From assembly GCF_050948175.1 (NCBI RefSeq), contig NW_027490216.1:682001-746000 (forward strand): a stretch of 64,000 bases of DNA. Reading direction: 5' to 3'. The notes beneath the pieces were generated by a model. The model saw nothing but the letters and a program-made list of their open reading frames with translations, was not told the origin of the DNA and ran no database searches. Both the position numbers and the translations under genes were made by a program. Of this stretch, positions 32,501 to 44,172 are shown piece by piece (position 1 is the stretch's first letter; every line of letters begins with the position of its first letter). Source of the stretch: Xylocopa sonorina (lineage: Eukaryota > Arthropoda > Insecta > Hymenoptera > Apidae).

Positions 32501-34172
32501 GCTCCATTGGGATCTGGTGAAATCCGCTCGCGAGATCGAATGTACTAAAATACTTCGCGCTCCCGAGCTGATCAAGTATCTCGGTAATGCAAGGGAGGGG
32601 ATAGGCATCGGCGACAGATTTCTCATTGAGTGCGCGGTAGTCGATGACGACGCGCCATTGCTTGTTGCCCAAGGAGTCCGGTTTCTTTGGGACAACCCAC
32701 AATGGCGAATTATATGGTGATTTTGACGGAGAGATGACACCATTTTGTAAAAATTTGTCGACTTGTCGTCGAATCTCCTCCTTATGAGCTGGTGGGAACC
32801 GGTATTGTTTCACATTGACGGGGCGGTCGTCGACGGTTGGAATCTTGTGCGTGGTTGCTGACGTATGCCCTAATTTATCCCCCTCAATGTGAAAAAGCTC
32901 CTGCGTGCTTTGAACGAGACGGACGACGTGCTCTCTTTCCTCTGCGTTGAGGTGGTCGAGACGGAGGAGACTAAGAATTCGATCTAAGCGAGATTTCGAA
33001 AGGTTGGCGGATTTCGATGTTTGTTTTAACGGCGCCTGTTGTACATTATTTTTAACCGCCTGAGCATAAGAGATCTGTTGAACATTCGCGATTTTGCAAC
33101 GCGAAGGAGGAGTTTCGATTGTCGAGTATGGTGTCTGACTCGAGAAAGAAATAGAAGTTTTCCCTTTTTGGGATGAGCCGATCGGTACGGCGGATACGTT
33201 AGATTTAGTAGATTTAGAAAAAACCGGATAGAGCGACGGACTATCCTCCTCGTGGAGGGGAGTCATGATTTGCGCGGGCTCGAGTATGATCTCTGGTAAC
33301 GCGATTTCGACGGCGCGGTCGGATGAATTAATTATTCGAGTTACCGCTTTGCCCCGAATTACTCTGACGAGAGCGTTTCCGAAAAATATGCCCGGCGCAA
33401 GATCGATACGAGGAATTATACCTTCCGCGAGATTCGAATTAACTACGCGGACCTTGATACCGATATTTGATCTCGGCGGAATGGAGATACGGTCTCCTGA
33501 CTTCGGAGAAGCTGCTTTGTCTTGCGTTCGAAGCTTCGATTTCGTTGTTGCATCGCGTTTCAGCGGAGGCGATGATTTACGCGGCGGGCGCGGCGGCGGA
33601 GGGGGAATAGATTCCGTGCGCGGCGCTTGTTTACGTTTCGGCGATAGGAGAGGCTTTATTTTCGAGTCCGGTGACGGTTCCTCGAGTGCTTCGATATCGT
33701 CTTCGAAAGGAATTCTCTTACCATTCCATTTGATTATTTTATTTGGAAAAGAGATTTCTGCGTCCATACAGAACCCGGAGCCGAGGATCCCGCTTGGTTT
33801 AAGGGGAAAATCATCCTCGACCACATTAAAAGGAACGACGCGACCGAAAATGACAAGATTCACCGTCCCTAAGGTTGCGGTTTTGCCATCGGTTACCCCT
33901 GTTATTATGACGATCTCGGACTTATCGATTCGCGCGGATGCTTTTAGAGCCGAACGTTTTATAATATTTATTTCCGCCCCAGTGTCCACCATGAAGCGAG
34001 TTGGTGAAATTAGAAGGTCGGACTTTAAAATTACGTTTGGCGTGCTAGTTTTTCCGGTTATGTTTATCGCGGCGTTTCGTCGATTTCCGCGTTGGAGTTG
34101 TTCGCGGCGAGAGGACGGACTTGGTGCGCGGCCTCGCCACCTGTCTCGCGGCGGGTGCGGAGGCCATTGTCG
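29265..34172 (-). pseudogene. pol: Element 3 pol, one nonsense codon in the zinc finger
   Basis: Same domain order as element 1, and the frame opens again right after the lesion. A TAA (plus-strand TTA at 30804-30806) replaces CAA at codon 1063, inside the H2C2 finger between His1050 and Cys1080, in RQQYFW. A truncated product would keep protease, RT and RNase H but lose integrase. Downstream, 29265-30788 is open through the integrase triad, GPY and the LTR-encoded tail. The copy could act only with integrase supplied in trans. A base-call error cannot be ruled out from the sequence alone. Confidence 0.93.
29557..29567 (-). other. Element 3 polypurine tract
   Basis: Minus-sense AAGGGGGGTGG adjoining the 3' LTR, preceded by the same ATCTCGGC/GCCGAGAT hairpin. 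Confidence 0.82.
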
Positions 34173-35383
34173 TTTCCCGAATTTTTATTTACCGCGTTGT
34201 TGTACTGTCTTTTGCGGCACTCGCCTATTTCGTGCCCCGGGGTCTTGCAATAGCGACAAAATTTGGGCGCGTTCCTGGCTACGATTTGTCTCGGTTGTTC
34301 GTACGCGGGGCCTCGAGTAGGAGGCGGTACGTCCCTGGATCGCAAGTATTCCTGCGGTCGGTACGGCGATGGCGGTCTGAGCCGACACTCGGTCGCGTAA
34401 TGTCCGATATTATTACATTTTCGGCAAATAACTTCGGCTGGTTTTTCGCGCGATTCTGGTCGCGCGGCACGCGATCTACCTAGTCGGTTGCAATCACGTT
34501 CGTGCATTTGGTAAAGCTCTCGCGCTCGAGCGAACGTTTCTCGCAATGTGCCGAATGAATTTATCGTCATTTGCATTCGAATTTCCGGAATGAGACCGTC
34601 TTTAAAACATTGTAGAGTGAGCGCGTCTACGTCATCGAGCGATTCCGGTGTGTCTCGTCGAGCAAGCCTTTCGCAATCAATTATGGCGGTTCTAAGATCT
34701 TTTACTCGACCGATGTAATCTAGAATGTGCTCGTTCGCGCGCATGAATATATTTGCAAGTTCACCCCGATAATGATGAGCTGATTTTACGGAGCAAAATG
34801 TGCTGCGAAGAACGTCCGTTAATTCGAGTATTGTGTAACATGGCTCGTCTTCTAGCGCGGCGTAGGCACGACCCTTGAGTTTTCCCTTAAGCAGGCGTGT
34901 GAAAGTTCGCTCGCACCCATTAGGGATAAGCTCATAAGCGCGTTTACACGCTCGGGTAAACTGAAGAATAGGAATATTCTGACCATCGAATGTCGGCACG
35001 GCTTCGAGGGCCTGCTTAAGCGATAGCTCGTCGTGTTGCGAACTATTTGTATTGAAATCGGAGCTCGAATTATGTCCGGAAAGCGGATTTCCCCGAGGAA
35101 TATCTAGAGAAACAGTATCGTCGCGCGTTAAATCAGGCGTTCTGCGAATAGATTCTAATTCACGACGTAGAATTTCTATTTGCTGGAGCAACGCGGCATT
35201 ACTCGGATCGGTCGCTTTCGTATTTTTCGCGGAAGTATTTTGTTGCGCGGTACTAGGAAGAGGCTCGGCGATAGCGTCTTGGAAATCAAGCGTTCTGCTA
35301 GTGCGTTTTTCGCGTTCGGAATCGGCCATCGCGGCGGCTCGCTGTGTCTGCTGGCGCGTTTTTGTCGGAGTCCGGGTTGCCAT
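34064..35383 (-). CDS. gag: Element 3 gag: capsid/nucleocapsid polyprotein
   Basis: Intact 439-codon Gag with both CCHC knuckles. It carries Asn for Asp (IVARNAPKF) shortly before the second knuckle, a private change. It ends 115 nt beyond the frameshift heptamer, as in the other copies. As pol is broken in the integrase finger, this Gag is the only clearly complete product of the copy and could still form particles. Confidence 0.95.
   Translation of the reverse strand: MATRTPTKTRQQTQRAAAMADSEREKRTSRTLDFQDAIAEPLPSTAQQNTSAKNTKATDPSNAALLQQIEILRRELESIRRTPDLTRDDTVSLDIPRGNPLSGHNSSSDFNTNSSQHDELSLKQALEAVPTFDGQNIPILQFTRACKRAYELIPNGCERTFTRLLKGKLKGRAYAALEDEPCYTILELTDVLRSTFCSVKSAHHYRGELANIFMRANEHILDYIGRVKDLRTAIIDCERLARRDTPESLDDVDALTLQCFKDGLIPEIRMQMTINSFGTLRETFARARELYQMHERDCNRLGRSRAARPESREKPAEVICRKCNNIGHYATECRLRPPSPYRPQEYLRSRDVPPPTRGPAYEQPRQIVARNAPKFCRYCKTPGHEIGECRKRQYNNAVNKNSGNDNGLRTRRETGGEAAHQVRPLAANNSNAEIDETPR
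34107..34178 (-). promoter_or_regulatory. Element 3 -1 ribosomal frameshift signal
   Basis: Minus-sense GGGAAAC (34178-34172) with both stem 1 arms and both stem 2 arms unchanged relative to element 2. Confidence 0.8.
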
Positions 35384-35434
35384 ATCTAGTTTCGCGGTTC
35401 CTTTCGGCAGAATTTCCGGAGGAAACGCGGGGCT

Positions 35435-35452
35435 ATCCCACCGCTGTCACCA
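35435..35452 (-). other. Element 3 primer binding site
   Basis: Minus-sense TGGTGACAGCGGTGGGAT, 13 nt from the 5' LTR. Confidence 0.7.
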
Positions 35453-35465
35453 AAAATAACTTTCG

Positions 35466-37026
35466 TGTCACGTCCCGAGGTGCGGTTGCGCTCGCAACGG
35501 TGGCACAAAGTCGTAACCGTTCCCGAAAATAACGCGAATTGCGTCCGGACCGGGTTCGTTGGCGTTTCGGACTCGATAAAACGGTAATTAACACTAAACT
35601 TACCTTGCGAAGGCTTGATTCCGCTGTCTGATTTCTCTTTCCAGGTACCTGGAGCGCCTTGGATCCGCAACCGGGATGGCGGTGGCGTACGGCTGGAACG
35701 GAGGTACGTCTACGGGAATAAGCGTCCAGGCGGGTTGACTCCGGCTGGCAGGTATCGGCGTTTGGCCCTGACGATTGGCGACTCGTACGGGTCGTGCGGC
35801 GAAGGAAACCTCCTTCACAGGAACCAGGACTCGAACGTAGGAAATTGAATATTCTGGTGCATCACCCACGTATTCCCGAGCGAGACGACGAATAAACTCT
35901 CTCCTCCCCGCGCGTCGTGTACGCTTTGTCGGAGGTGCAAGGCTCATCGAGAATACTTGAACTTCGGTTGAATACGGCACGGCTAAGCGTTGGTTCGCTC
36001 TAGCTTACCGGGATCGACCTGGGCGCAAGATATTCTGTACACGGTAGAAGTGAGGATGGAGCAACTAAGCGCTGGTTCGCTCTAGTCGTCGAGCCTCAAG
36101 ACTATCGCAGATGAGATATGGAATTAGAATAATCGCGAGCGTACCCGTGGATTAGAATTAAGGAATTGTATTTGAATTCGAATAAAGATACTTTGAATCT
36201 GGTAAAAATAAACTATATTCTATGATTTCACTATACTAGATACACTTGACTAAATTCTAAGTTACTGACTAGCGATTACAATGAGAATTAGAAATAGTAT
36301 AAAGTACCGAATGGACTCCGCTATGGGAGTATGGATAGAGACGAATACATTAGAGCTAATTGCTCGTTGCGAATGAGCCTATTGCTCGGATCGGAAGTGC
36401 ATCGTTCGGATGCTGGATTAGAACTCCTCGGTTCGGAGATGAGATGCGAACTGACTCTCGGATCTCGCGTCCGCGACCTCCTCGGGTCGCGCGGCGCGCG
36501 AGTCGCTGGGCCCTCGCGGTGGGGCGGACGGTCGGAGTAGGGCGGCCGCTCGGCCCTCGTGGTGGGGCGGCCGTTCGGAGTGGGGCGCGGCCCGCGTTAA
36601 GCGTGAGCCGCGAGCGTCGAGTGTGCGCGCGAGTGCACGGAACATAACCGTGCATGAATAAAATATATACATATATTTACTTAAATCTAGGTGTGTGTTG
36701 GTGTGTATGTACATAGGTGAGTAGTGTGCTTATTCTAATCCCACATGTACGAGAAGTACGTATAGGGCTTCGTGATCGCTGGGGATTCGACCCAGTATGT
36801 GTCGGAGAGCTCCTCGCCCTCGTAATACGGGGTGAAGTCCTCCCCCTCGTGTGTGGAGATCGCGCGTGGGCGCGGCATGCTGCATCCCTCTTCCCTCTCG
36901 TACCTTTGTCTCCTTCTGTAGGGACGGCGAGTCGGCGGGTGGCCCGTGTGCAGGGGCTCCGGATACGGATGCTGGGGATGATGAGGTGGACGCCGGAGGG
37001 TGGCAGGCGGTACGCCTGACGTTACA
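35466..37026 (-). repeat. Element 3 5' LTR, 1561 bp
   Basis: Complete, with the single 27-bp unit at 36421-36447. The outer end is followed by TSD TTAT and satellite array III. Confidence 0.95.
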
Positions 37027-40000
37027 TTATATCTTATCATGAAACATAGATATGAGATGCAATATCTCGTTTTAAGAAGCATTTGATCTCTATTGCTACA
37101 ACTCTATTTTTTTTCTATTGGAACATAGAAATGAGATGCGATATCGCGTTTTAAGAAGCATTAGAACTCTACTGCTACGATACGCAGACATCTGCAAACG
37201 CTATTTCCTAGCGAGGAAGAGTCGCATTCACATTCATTTGAAGTGTAGACGAGGAATACATAACACTTCGCAAATCATATTATATCTTACCATGAAACAT
37301 AGAAATGAGATGCGATATCGCGTTTTAAGAATCATAGGAACTCTATTGCTACGACACGTAGGCATCTGCAAACGCTATTTCCTTGCAAAGAAGTGTCGCA
37401 TTTACATTCATTTGAAGTGTGGACGAGGAATACATAACACTTCGCAAATCATATTATATCTTACCATGAAACATAGAAATGAGATGCGATATCGCGTTTT
37501 AAGAAGCATTAGAACTCTATTGCTACGATACGTAGACATCTGCAAACGCTATTTCCTTGCAAGGAAGTGTCGCATTTACATTCGTTTGAATCGTAGTCGA
37601 GGAATGCATAACACTTCGCAATGAATATTATATCTTATCATGAAACATAGATATGAGATGCAATACCTCGTTTTAAGAAGCACTTGAACTCTATTGCTTC
37701 GATACGTAGACATCTGCAAACGCTATTTCCTTGCAAGGAAGTGTCGCATTTACATTCGTTTGAATCGTAGACGAGGAATGCATAACACTTCGCAATGAAT
37801 ATTATATCTTATCATGAAGCATAGATATGGGATGCAATATCTCGTTTTAAGAAGCATTTGAACTCTATTGCTACGATACGTAGACATCTGCAAACGCCAT
37901 TTCCTTGCAAGGAAGTGTCGCATTTACATTCATTCGAAGTGTAGACGAGGAGTACATAACACTCCGCAAATCATATTATATCTTACCATGAAACAAAGAA
38001 ATGAGATGCGATATCGCGTTTTAAGAATCATAAGAACTCTATTGCAACGATACGTAGACATCCGCAAACGCTATTTCCTTGCAAAGAAGAGTCGCATTTA
38101 CATTCATTTGAAGTGTAGACGAGGAATACGTGACACATCGCAAATCATATAATATCTTACCATGAAACATAGAAATGAGATGCGATATCGCTTTTTAAGA
38201 ATCATAAGAACTCTATTGCTACTATACGTAGACATCTGCAAACGCTATTTCCTTGCAAGGAAGTGTCGCATTTACATTCATTTGAATCGCGGACGAGGAA
38301 TGCATAACACTTCGCAATGAATATTATATCTTATCATGAAACATAGATATGAGATGCAATATCTCGTTTTAAGAAACATTTGAACTCTATTGCTTCGATA
38401 CGTAGACATCTGCAAACGCTATTTCCTTGCAAGGAAGTGTCGCATTTACATTCATTTGAAGTGTAGACGAGGAATACATAACACTTCGCAAATCATATTA
38501 TATCCTACCAAGAAACATAGAAATGAGATGCGATATCGCGTTTTAAGAAGCATTAGAACTCAACTGCTGCGATACGTAGACATCTGCAAACGCTATTTCC
38601 TTGCAAGAAAGTGTCGCATTTACATTCATTTGATGTGTACACGAGGAATACATAACACTTCGCAAATCATATTATATCTTACCATGAAACATAGAAATGA
38701 GATGCGATATCGCGTTTTAAGAAGCATTAGAACTGTATTGCTACGATACGTAGACATCTGCAAACGATATTTCCTTGCAAGGAAGTGTCGCATTTACATT
38801 CATTTGAATCGTAGACGAGGAATGCATAACACTTCGCAATGAATATTATATCTTAACATGAAACATAGAAATGAGATGCGATATCGCGTTTTAAGAATCA
38901 TAAGAACTCTATTGCTACGATACGTAGACATCTGCAAATGCTATTTCCTTGCAAGGATGTGTCGCATTTACATTCAGTTGATGTGTAGACGAGGAATACA
39001 TAACACTTCGCAAATCATATAATATCTTACCATGAAACATAGAAATGAGATGAGATATCGCATTTTAAGAATCATAAGAACTCTATTGCTACGATACGTA
39101 GACATCTGCAAACGCTATTTCCTTGCAAGGAAGAGTCGCATTTTCATTCATTTGAAGTGTAGACGAGGAATACATGACACATCGCAAATCATATTATTCC
39201 TTACCATGAAACATAGAAATGAGATGCGATATCGCGTTTTAAGAAGCATTAGAACTCTATTGCTACGATACGTAGGCATCTGCAAATGCTATTTCCTAGC
39301 GAGAAAGTGTCGCATTTACTTTCATTTGAATCGTAGACGAGGAATGCATAACACTTCGCAATGAATATTGCATCTTAACATGAAACATAGAAATGAGATG
39401 CGATATCGCGTTTTAAGAATCATAAGAACTCTATTGCTACGATACGTAGACATCTGCAAATGCTATTTCCTTGCAAGGAAGTGTCGCATTTACATTCAGT
39501 TGATGTGTAGACGAGGAATACATAACACTTCGCAAATCATATAATATCTTACCATGAAACATAGAAATGAGATGAGATATCGCATTTTAAGAATCATAAG
39601 AACTCTATTGCTACGATACGTAGACATCTGCAAACGCTATTTCCTTGCAAGGAAGAGTCGCATTTTCATTCATTTGAAGTGTAGACGAGGAATACATGAC
39701 ACATCGCAAATCATATTATTCCTTACCATGAAACATAGAAATGAGATGCGATATCGCGTTTTAAGAAGCATTAGAACTCTATTGCTACGATACGTAGACA
39801 TCTGCAAATGCTATTTCCTAGCGAGAAAGTGTCGCATTTACTTTCATTTGAATCGTAGACGAGGAATGCATAACACTTCGCAATGAATATTGCATCTTAC
39901 CATGAAGCATAGAAATGAGATGCGATATCGCGCTTTAAGAAGCATTAGAAAACTATTGCTGCGATACGTAGACATCTGCAAACGCTATTTCCTTGCAAGG

Positions 40001-41263
40001 AAGTGTCGCATTTACATTCATTTGAATCGTAGACGAGGAATGCATAACACTTCGCACTGAATATTATATCTTATCATGAAACATAGATATGAGATGCAAT
40101 ACCTCGTTTTAAGAAGCACTTGAACTCTATTGCCTCGATAAGTAGACATCTGCAAACGCTATTTCCTTGCAAGGAAGTGCCGCATTTACATTCGTTTGAA
40201 TCGTAGACGAGGAATGCATAACACTTCGCAATGAATATTATATCTTATCATGAAGCATAGATATGGGATGCAATATCTCGTTTTAAGAAGCATTTGAACT
40301 CTATTGCTACGATACGTAGACATCTGCAAACGCTATTTCCTTGCAAGGAAGTGTCGCATTTACATTCATTTGAATCGTGGACGAGGAATGCATAACACTT
40401 CGCAATGAATATTATATCTTATCATGAAACATAGATATGAGATGCAATATCTCGTTTTAAGAAGCATTTGAACTCTATTGCTTCGATACGTAGACATCTG
40501 CAAACGCTATTTCCTTGCAAGAAAGTGTCGCATTTACATTCATTTGATGTGTAGACGAGGAATACATAACACTTCGCAAATCATATTATATCTTACCATG
40601 AAACATAGAAATGAGATGCGATATAGCGTCTTAAGAAGCATTAGAACTCTATTGCTACGATACGTAGACATCTGCAAACGCTATTTCCTTGCAAGAAAGT
40701 GTCGCATTTACATTCATTTGATCTGTAGACGAGGAGAACATAACACACCGCAAATCATATTATATCTTACCATGAAACATAGAAATGAGATGCGATATCG
40801 CGTTCTAAGAATCATAAGAACTCTATTGCTACGATACGTAGACATCTGCAAACGCTATTTCCTTGCAAAGAAGTGTCGCATTTACATTCATTTGAAGTGT
40901 AGACGAGGAATACATAACACTTCGCAAATCATATTATATCCTACCAAGAAACATAGAAATGAGATGAAATATCGCGTTTTAAGAAGCATTAGAACTCAAC
41001 TGCTGCGATACGTAGACATCTGCAAACGCTATTTCCTTGCAAGAAAGTGTCGCATTTACATTCATTTGATGTGTAGACGAGGAATACATAACACTTCGCA
41101 AACCATATTATATCTTACCATGAAACATAGAAATGAGATGCGATGTCGCGTTTTAAGAAGCATTAGAACTCTACTGCTACGATACGCAGACATCTGCAAA
41201 CGCTATTTCCTAGCGAGGAAGTGTCGCATTCACATTCATTCGAAGTGTAAACGAGGAATACAT
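37027..41263 (+). repeat. Satellite array III, 174-bp monomer (about 24 copies)
   Basis: Continuation of array II across element 3. Trimer duplication at about 38858-39379 and 39380-39901. It shares rare variants with array II (AAACAAAGAAATG with GACATCCGCAAACG near 26270 and 37991; GAACTGTATTGC with CAAACGATATTTCC at 25616, 26830 and 38728), so the same higher-order blocks occur in both. A frame of 360 codons at 40478-41560 runs from satellite into the LTR of element 4 and is treated as fortuitous. Confidence 0.97.
37083..37124 (+). other. Aberrant satellite junction with T8 run
   Basis: The monomer phase breaks after ATTTGATCTCTATTGCTACA. About 20 bases including ACTCTA, T8 (37107-37114) and CTATTGGA follow, and the satellite resumes at ACATAGAAATG in a different phase. 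It is the only gross phase break seen inside an array. Confidence 0.85.
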
Positions 41264-42770
41264 TGTAACGTCAGGCGTACCGCCTGCCACCCTCCGGCGT
41301 CCACCTCATCATCCCCAGCATCCGTATCCGGAGCCCCTGCACACGGGCCACCCGCCGACTCGCCGTCCCTACAGAAGGAGACAAAGGTACGAGAGGGAAG
41401 AAGGATGCAGCATGCCGCGCCCACGCGCGATCTCCACACACGAGGGGGAGGACTTCACCCCGTATTACGAGGGCGAGGAGCTCTCCGACACATACTGGGT
41501 CGAATCCCCAGCGATCACGAAGCCCTATACGTACTTCTCGTACATGTGGGATTAGAATAAGGACACTACTCACCTATGTACATACACACCAACACACACC
41601 TAGATTTAAGTGAATATATGTATATATTTCATTCATGCACGGCTATGTTCCGTGCACTCGCGCGCACACTCGACGCTCGCGGCTCACGCTTAACGCGGGC
41701 CGCGCCCCACTCCGAACGGCCGCCCCACCACGGGGGCCGAGCGGCCGCCCTACTCCGACCGTCCGCCCCACCGCGAGGGCCCAGCGACTCGCGCGCCGCG
41801 CGACCCGAGGAGGTCGCGGACGCGAGATCCGAGAGTCAGTTCTCATCTCATCTCCGAACTGGAGAGTTGCTAACTCATCTCCGAACCGAGGAGTTCTAAT
41901 CCAGCATCCGAACGATGCACTTCCGATCCGAGCAATAGGCTCATTCGCAACGAGCAATTAGCTCTAATGCATTCGTCTCTATCCATACTCCCATAGCGGA
42001 GTCCATTCGATACTTTATACTATTTCTAATTCTCATTGTAATCGCTAGTCAGTAACTTAGAACTTAGTCAAGTGTATTTAGTATAGTGAAATCATAGAAT
42101 ATAGTTTATTTTTACCAGATTCAAAGTATCTTTATTCGAGTCCAAATACAATTCCTTAATTCTACTCCACGGGTACGCTCGCGATTATTCTATTTCTATA
42201 TCTCATCTGCGATAGTCTTGAGGCTCGACGACTAGAGCGAACCAGCGCTTAGTTGCTCCATCCTCACTTCTACCGTATACAGAATATCTTGCGCCCAGGT
42301 TGATCCCGGTAAGCTAGAGCGAACCAACGCTTAGCCGCGCCGTACTCGACCGAAGTTCAAGTATTCTCGACGAGCCTTGCACCTCCGACAAAGCGTACAC
42401 GACGCGCGGGGAGGAGAGAGTTTATTCGTCGTCTCGCTCGGGAATACGTGGGTGATGCACCAGAATATTCAATTTCCTGCGTTCGAGTCCTGGTACCTGT
42501 GAAGGAGGTTTCCTTCGCCGCACGACCCGTACCTCCGTTCCAGCCGTACGCCGCCGCCATCCCGGTTGCGGATCCAAGGCGCTCCAGGTACCTAGAAAGA
42601 GAAATCAGACAGCGGAATCAAGCCTTCGCAAGGTAAGTTTAGTGTTAATTACCGTTTTATCGAGTCCGAAACGCCAACGAACCCGGTCCGGACGCAATTC
42701 GCGTTATTTTCGGGAACGGTTACGACTTTGTGCCACCGTTGCGAGCGCAACCGCACCTCGGGACGTGACA
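41264..42770 (+). repeat. Element 4 5' LTR, 1507 bp
   Basis: Deletion type: 81 bp are missing after CCCGTAC (near 42532), between two CGTAC copies. Its two 27-bp units have distinct sequence (CCGAACTGGAGAGTTG). It appears identical to the 5' LTR of element 6. Confidence 0.95.
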
Positions 42771-42783
42771 CGAAAGTTATTTT

Positions 42784-42801
42784 TGGTGACAGCGGTGGGA
42801 T
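42784..42801 (+). other. Element 4 primer binding site
   Basis: TGGTGACAGCGGTGGGAT, 13 nt past the LTR. Confidence 0.7.
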
Positions 42802-42852
42802 AGCCCCGCGTTTCCTCCGGAAATTCTGCCGAAAGGAACCGCGAAACTAGAT

Positions 42853-44172
42853 ATGGCAACCCGGACTCCGACAAAAACGCGCCAGCAGACACAGCGAGCC
42901 GCCGCGATGGCCGATTCCGAACGCGAAAAACGCACTAGCAGAACGCTCGACTTCCAAGACGCTATCGCCGAGCCTCTTCCTAGTACCGCGCAACAAAATA
43001 CTTCCGCGAAAAATACGAAAACGATCGATCCGAGTAATGCCGCGTTGCTCCAGCAAATAGAAATTCTACGTCGTGAAATAGAATCTATTCGCAGAACGCC
43101 TGATTTAACGCGCGACGATACCGTTTCGCTGGATATTCCTCGGGGAAATCCGCTTTCCGGACATAATTCGAGCTCCGATTTCAATACAAATAGTTCGCAA
43201 CACGACGAGCTATCGCTTAAGCAGGCCCTCGAAGCCGTGCCGACATTCGATGGTCAGAACATTCCTATTCTTCAGTTTACCCGAGCGTGTAAACGCGCTT
43301 ATGAGCTTATCCCTAATGGGTGCGAGCGAACTTTCACACGCCTGCTTAAGGGAAAGCTCAAGGGTCGTGCCTACGCCGCGCTAGAAGACGAGCCGTGTTA
43401 CACAATACTCGAATTAACGGACGTTCTTCGCAGCACTTTTTGCTCCGTAAAATCAGCTCATCATTATCGGGGTGAACTTGCTAATATATTTATGCGCGCG
43501 AACGAGCACATTCTAGATTACATCGGTCGAGTAAAAGATCTTAGAACCGCCATAATTGATTGCGAAAGGCTTGCTCGACGAGACACACCGGAATCGCTCG
43601 ATGACGTAGACGCGCTCACATTACAATGTTTTAAAGACGGTCTCATTCCGGAAATTCGAATGCAAATGACGATAAATTCATTCGGCACATTGCGAGAAAC
43701 GTTCGCTCGAGCGCGAGAGCTTTACCAAATGCACGAACGTGATTGCAACCGACTAGGTAGATCGCGTGTCGCGCGACCAGAATCGCGCGAAAAACCAGCC
43801 GAAGTTATTTGCCGAAAATGCAATAATATCGGACATTACGCGACCGAGTGTCGGCTCAGACCGCCATCGCCGTACCGACCGCAGGAATACTTGCGATCCA
43901 GGGACGTACCGCCTCCTACTCGAGGCCCCGCGTACGAACAACCGAGACAAATCGTAGCCAGGGACGCGCCCAAATTTTGTCGCTATTGCAAGACCCCGGG
44001 GCACGAAATAGGCGAGTGCCGCAAAAGACAGTACAACAACGCGGTAAATAAAAATTCGGGAAACGACAATGGCCTCCGCACCCGCCGCGAGACAGGTGGC
44101 GAGGCCGCGTACCCAGTCCGTCCTCTCGCCGCGAGCAACTCCAACGCGGAAATCGACGAAACGCCGCGATAA
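42853..44172 (+). CDS. gag: Element 4 gag: most divergent gag of the set
   Basis: Intact, 439 codons, both CCHC knuckles. It differs from the other five at several places: NTKTIDPSN for NTKATDPSN, EIESIRR for ELESIRR, SRVARPE for SRAARPE, and YPVRPLAASNSN for HQVRPLAANNSN, with additional silent changes (for example GACTTCC for GATTTCC). Downstream, from about 44205, the sequence turns into the element 5 type. The gag of this copy therefore comes from a separate lineage joined to a common pol. Confidence 0.95.
   Translation: MATRTPTKTRQQTQRAAAMADSEREKRTSRTLDFQDAIAEPLPSTAQQNTSAKNTKTIDPSNAALLQQIEILRREIESIRRTPDLTRDDTVSLDIPRGNPLSGHNSSSDFNTNSSQHDELSLKQALEAVPTFDGQNIPILQFTRACKRAYELIPNGCERTFTRLLKGKLKGRAYAALEDEPCYTILELTDVLRSTFCSVKSAHHYRGELANIFMRANEHILDYIGRVKDLRTAIIDCERLARRDTPESLDDVDALTLQCFKDGLIPEIRMQMTINSFGTLRETFARARELYQMHERDCNRLGRSRVARPESREKPAEVICRKCNNIGHYATECRLRPPSPYRPQEYLRSRDVPPPTRGPAYEQPRQIVARDAPKFCRYCKTPGHEIGECRKRQYNNAVNKNSGNDNGLRTRRETGGEAAYPVRPLAASNSNAEIDETPR
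44058..44129 (+). promoter_or_regulatory. Element 4 -1 ribosomal frameshift signal
   Basis: GGGAAAC at 44058-44064. Substitutions relative to element 2 in this interval (GCGTACCCAG for GCGCACCAAG) fall in the predicted long loop, not in either stem. This is weak evidence that the structure is constrained. Confidence 0.82.

Larger units (their letters stand above)
27996..37026 (-). mobile_element. Element 3: Ty3/Gypsy LTR retrotransposon, full length (9031 bp) with 4-bp TSD
   Basis: Both LTRs are 1561 bp with one 27-bp unit. The few differences noted between them are GACAAATAA/GACGAATAA, CACGTTAG/CACGGTAG, and GGCGGCGGC/GGCGGTGGC, so the insertion is recent. TTAT duplication on both sides fixes the ends and a 4-bp staggered cut. 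Gag is intact; pol has one in-frame stop. The 5' half of pol groups with element 1 (HEEDSPSLYPVF) and the 3' half with element 2 (FICKYGC, EKISKS), so this copy is a mosaic. Confidence 0.97.

Noticed and set aside
40478..41560. 360-codon chimeric frame from satellite into the LTR of element 4
   Set aside because: It crosses an insertion boundary by chance and enters the LTR in a frame other than the pol-tail frame.
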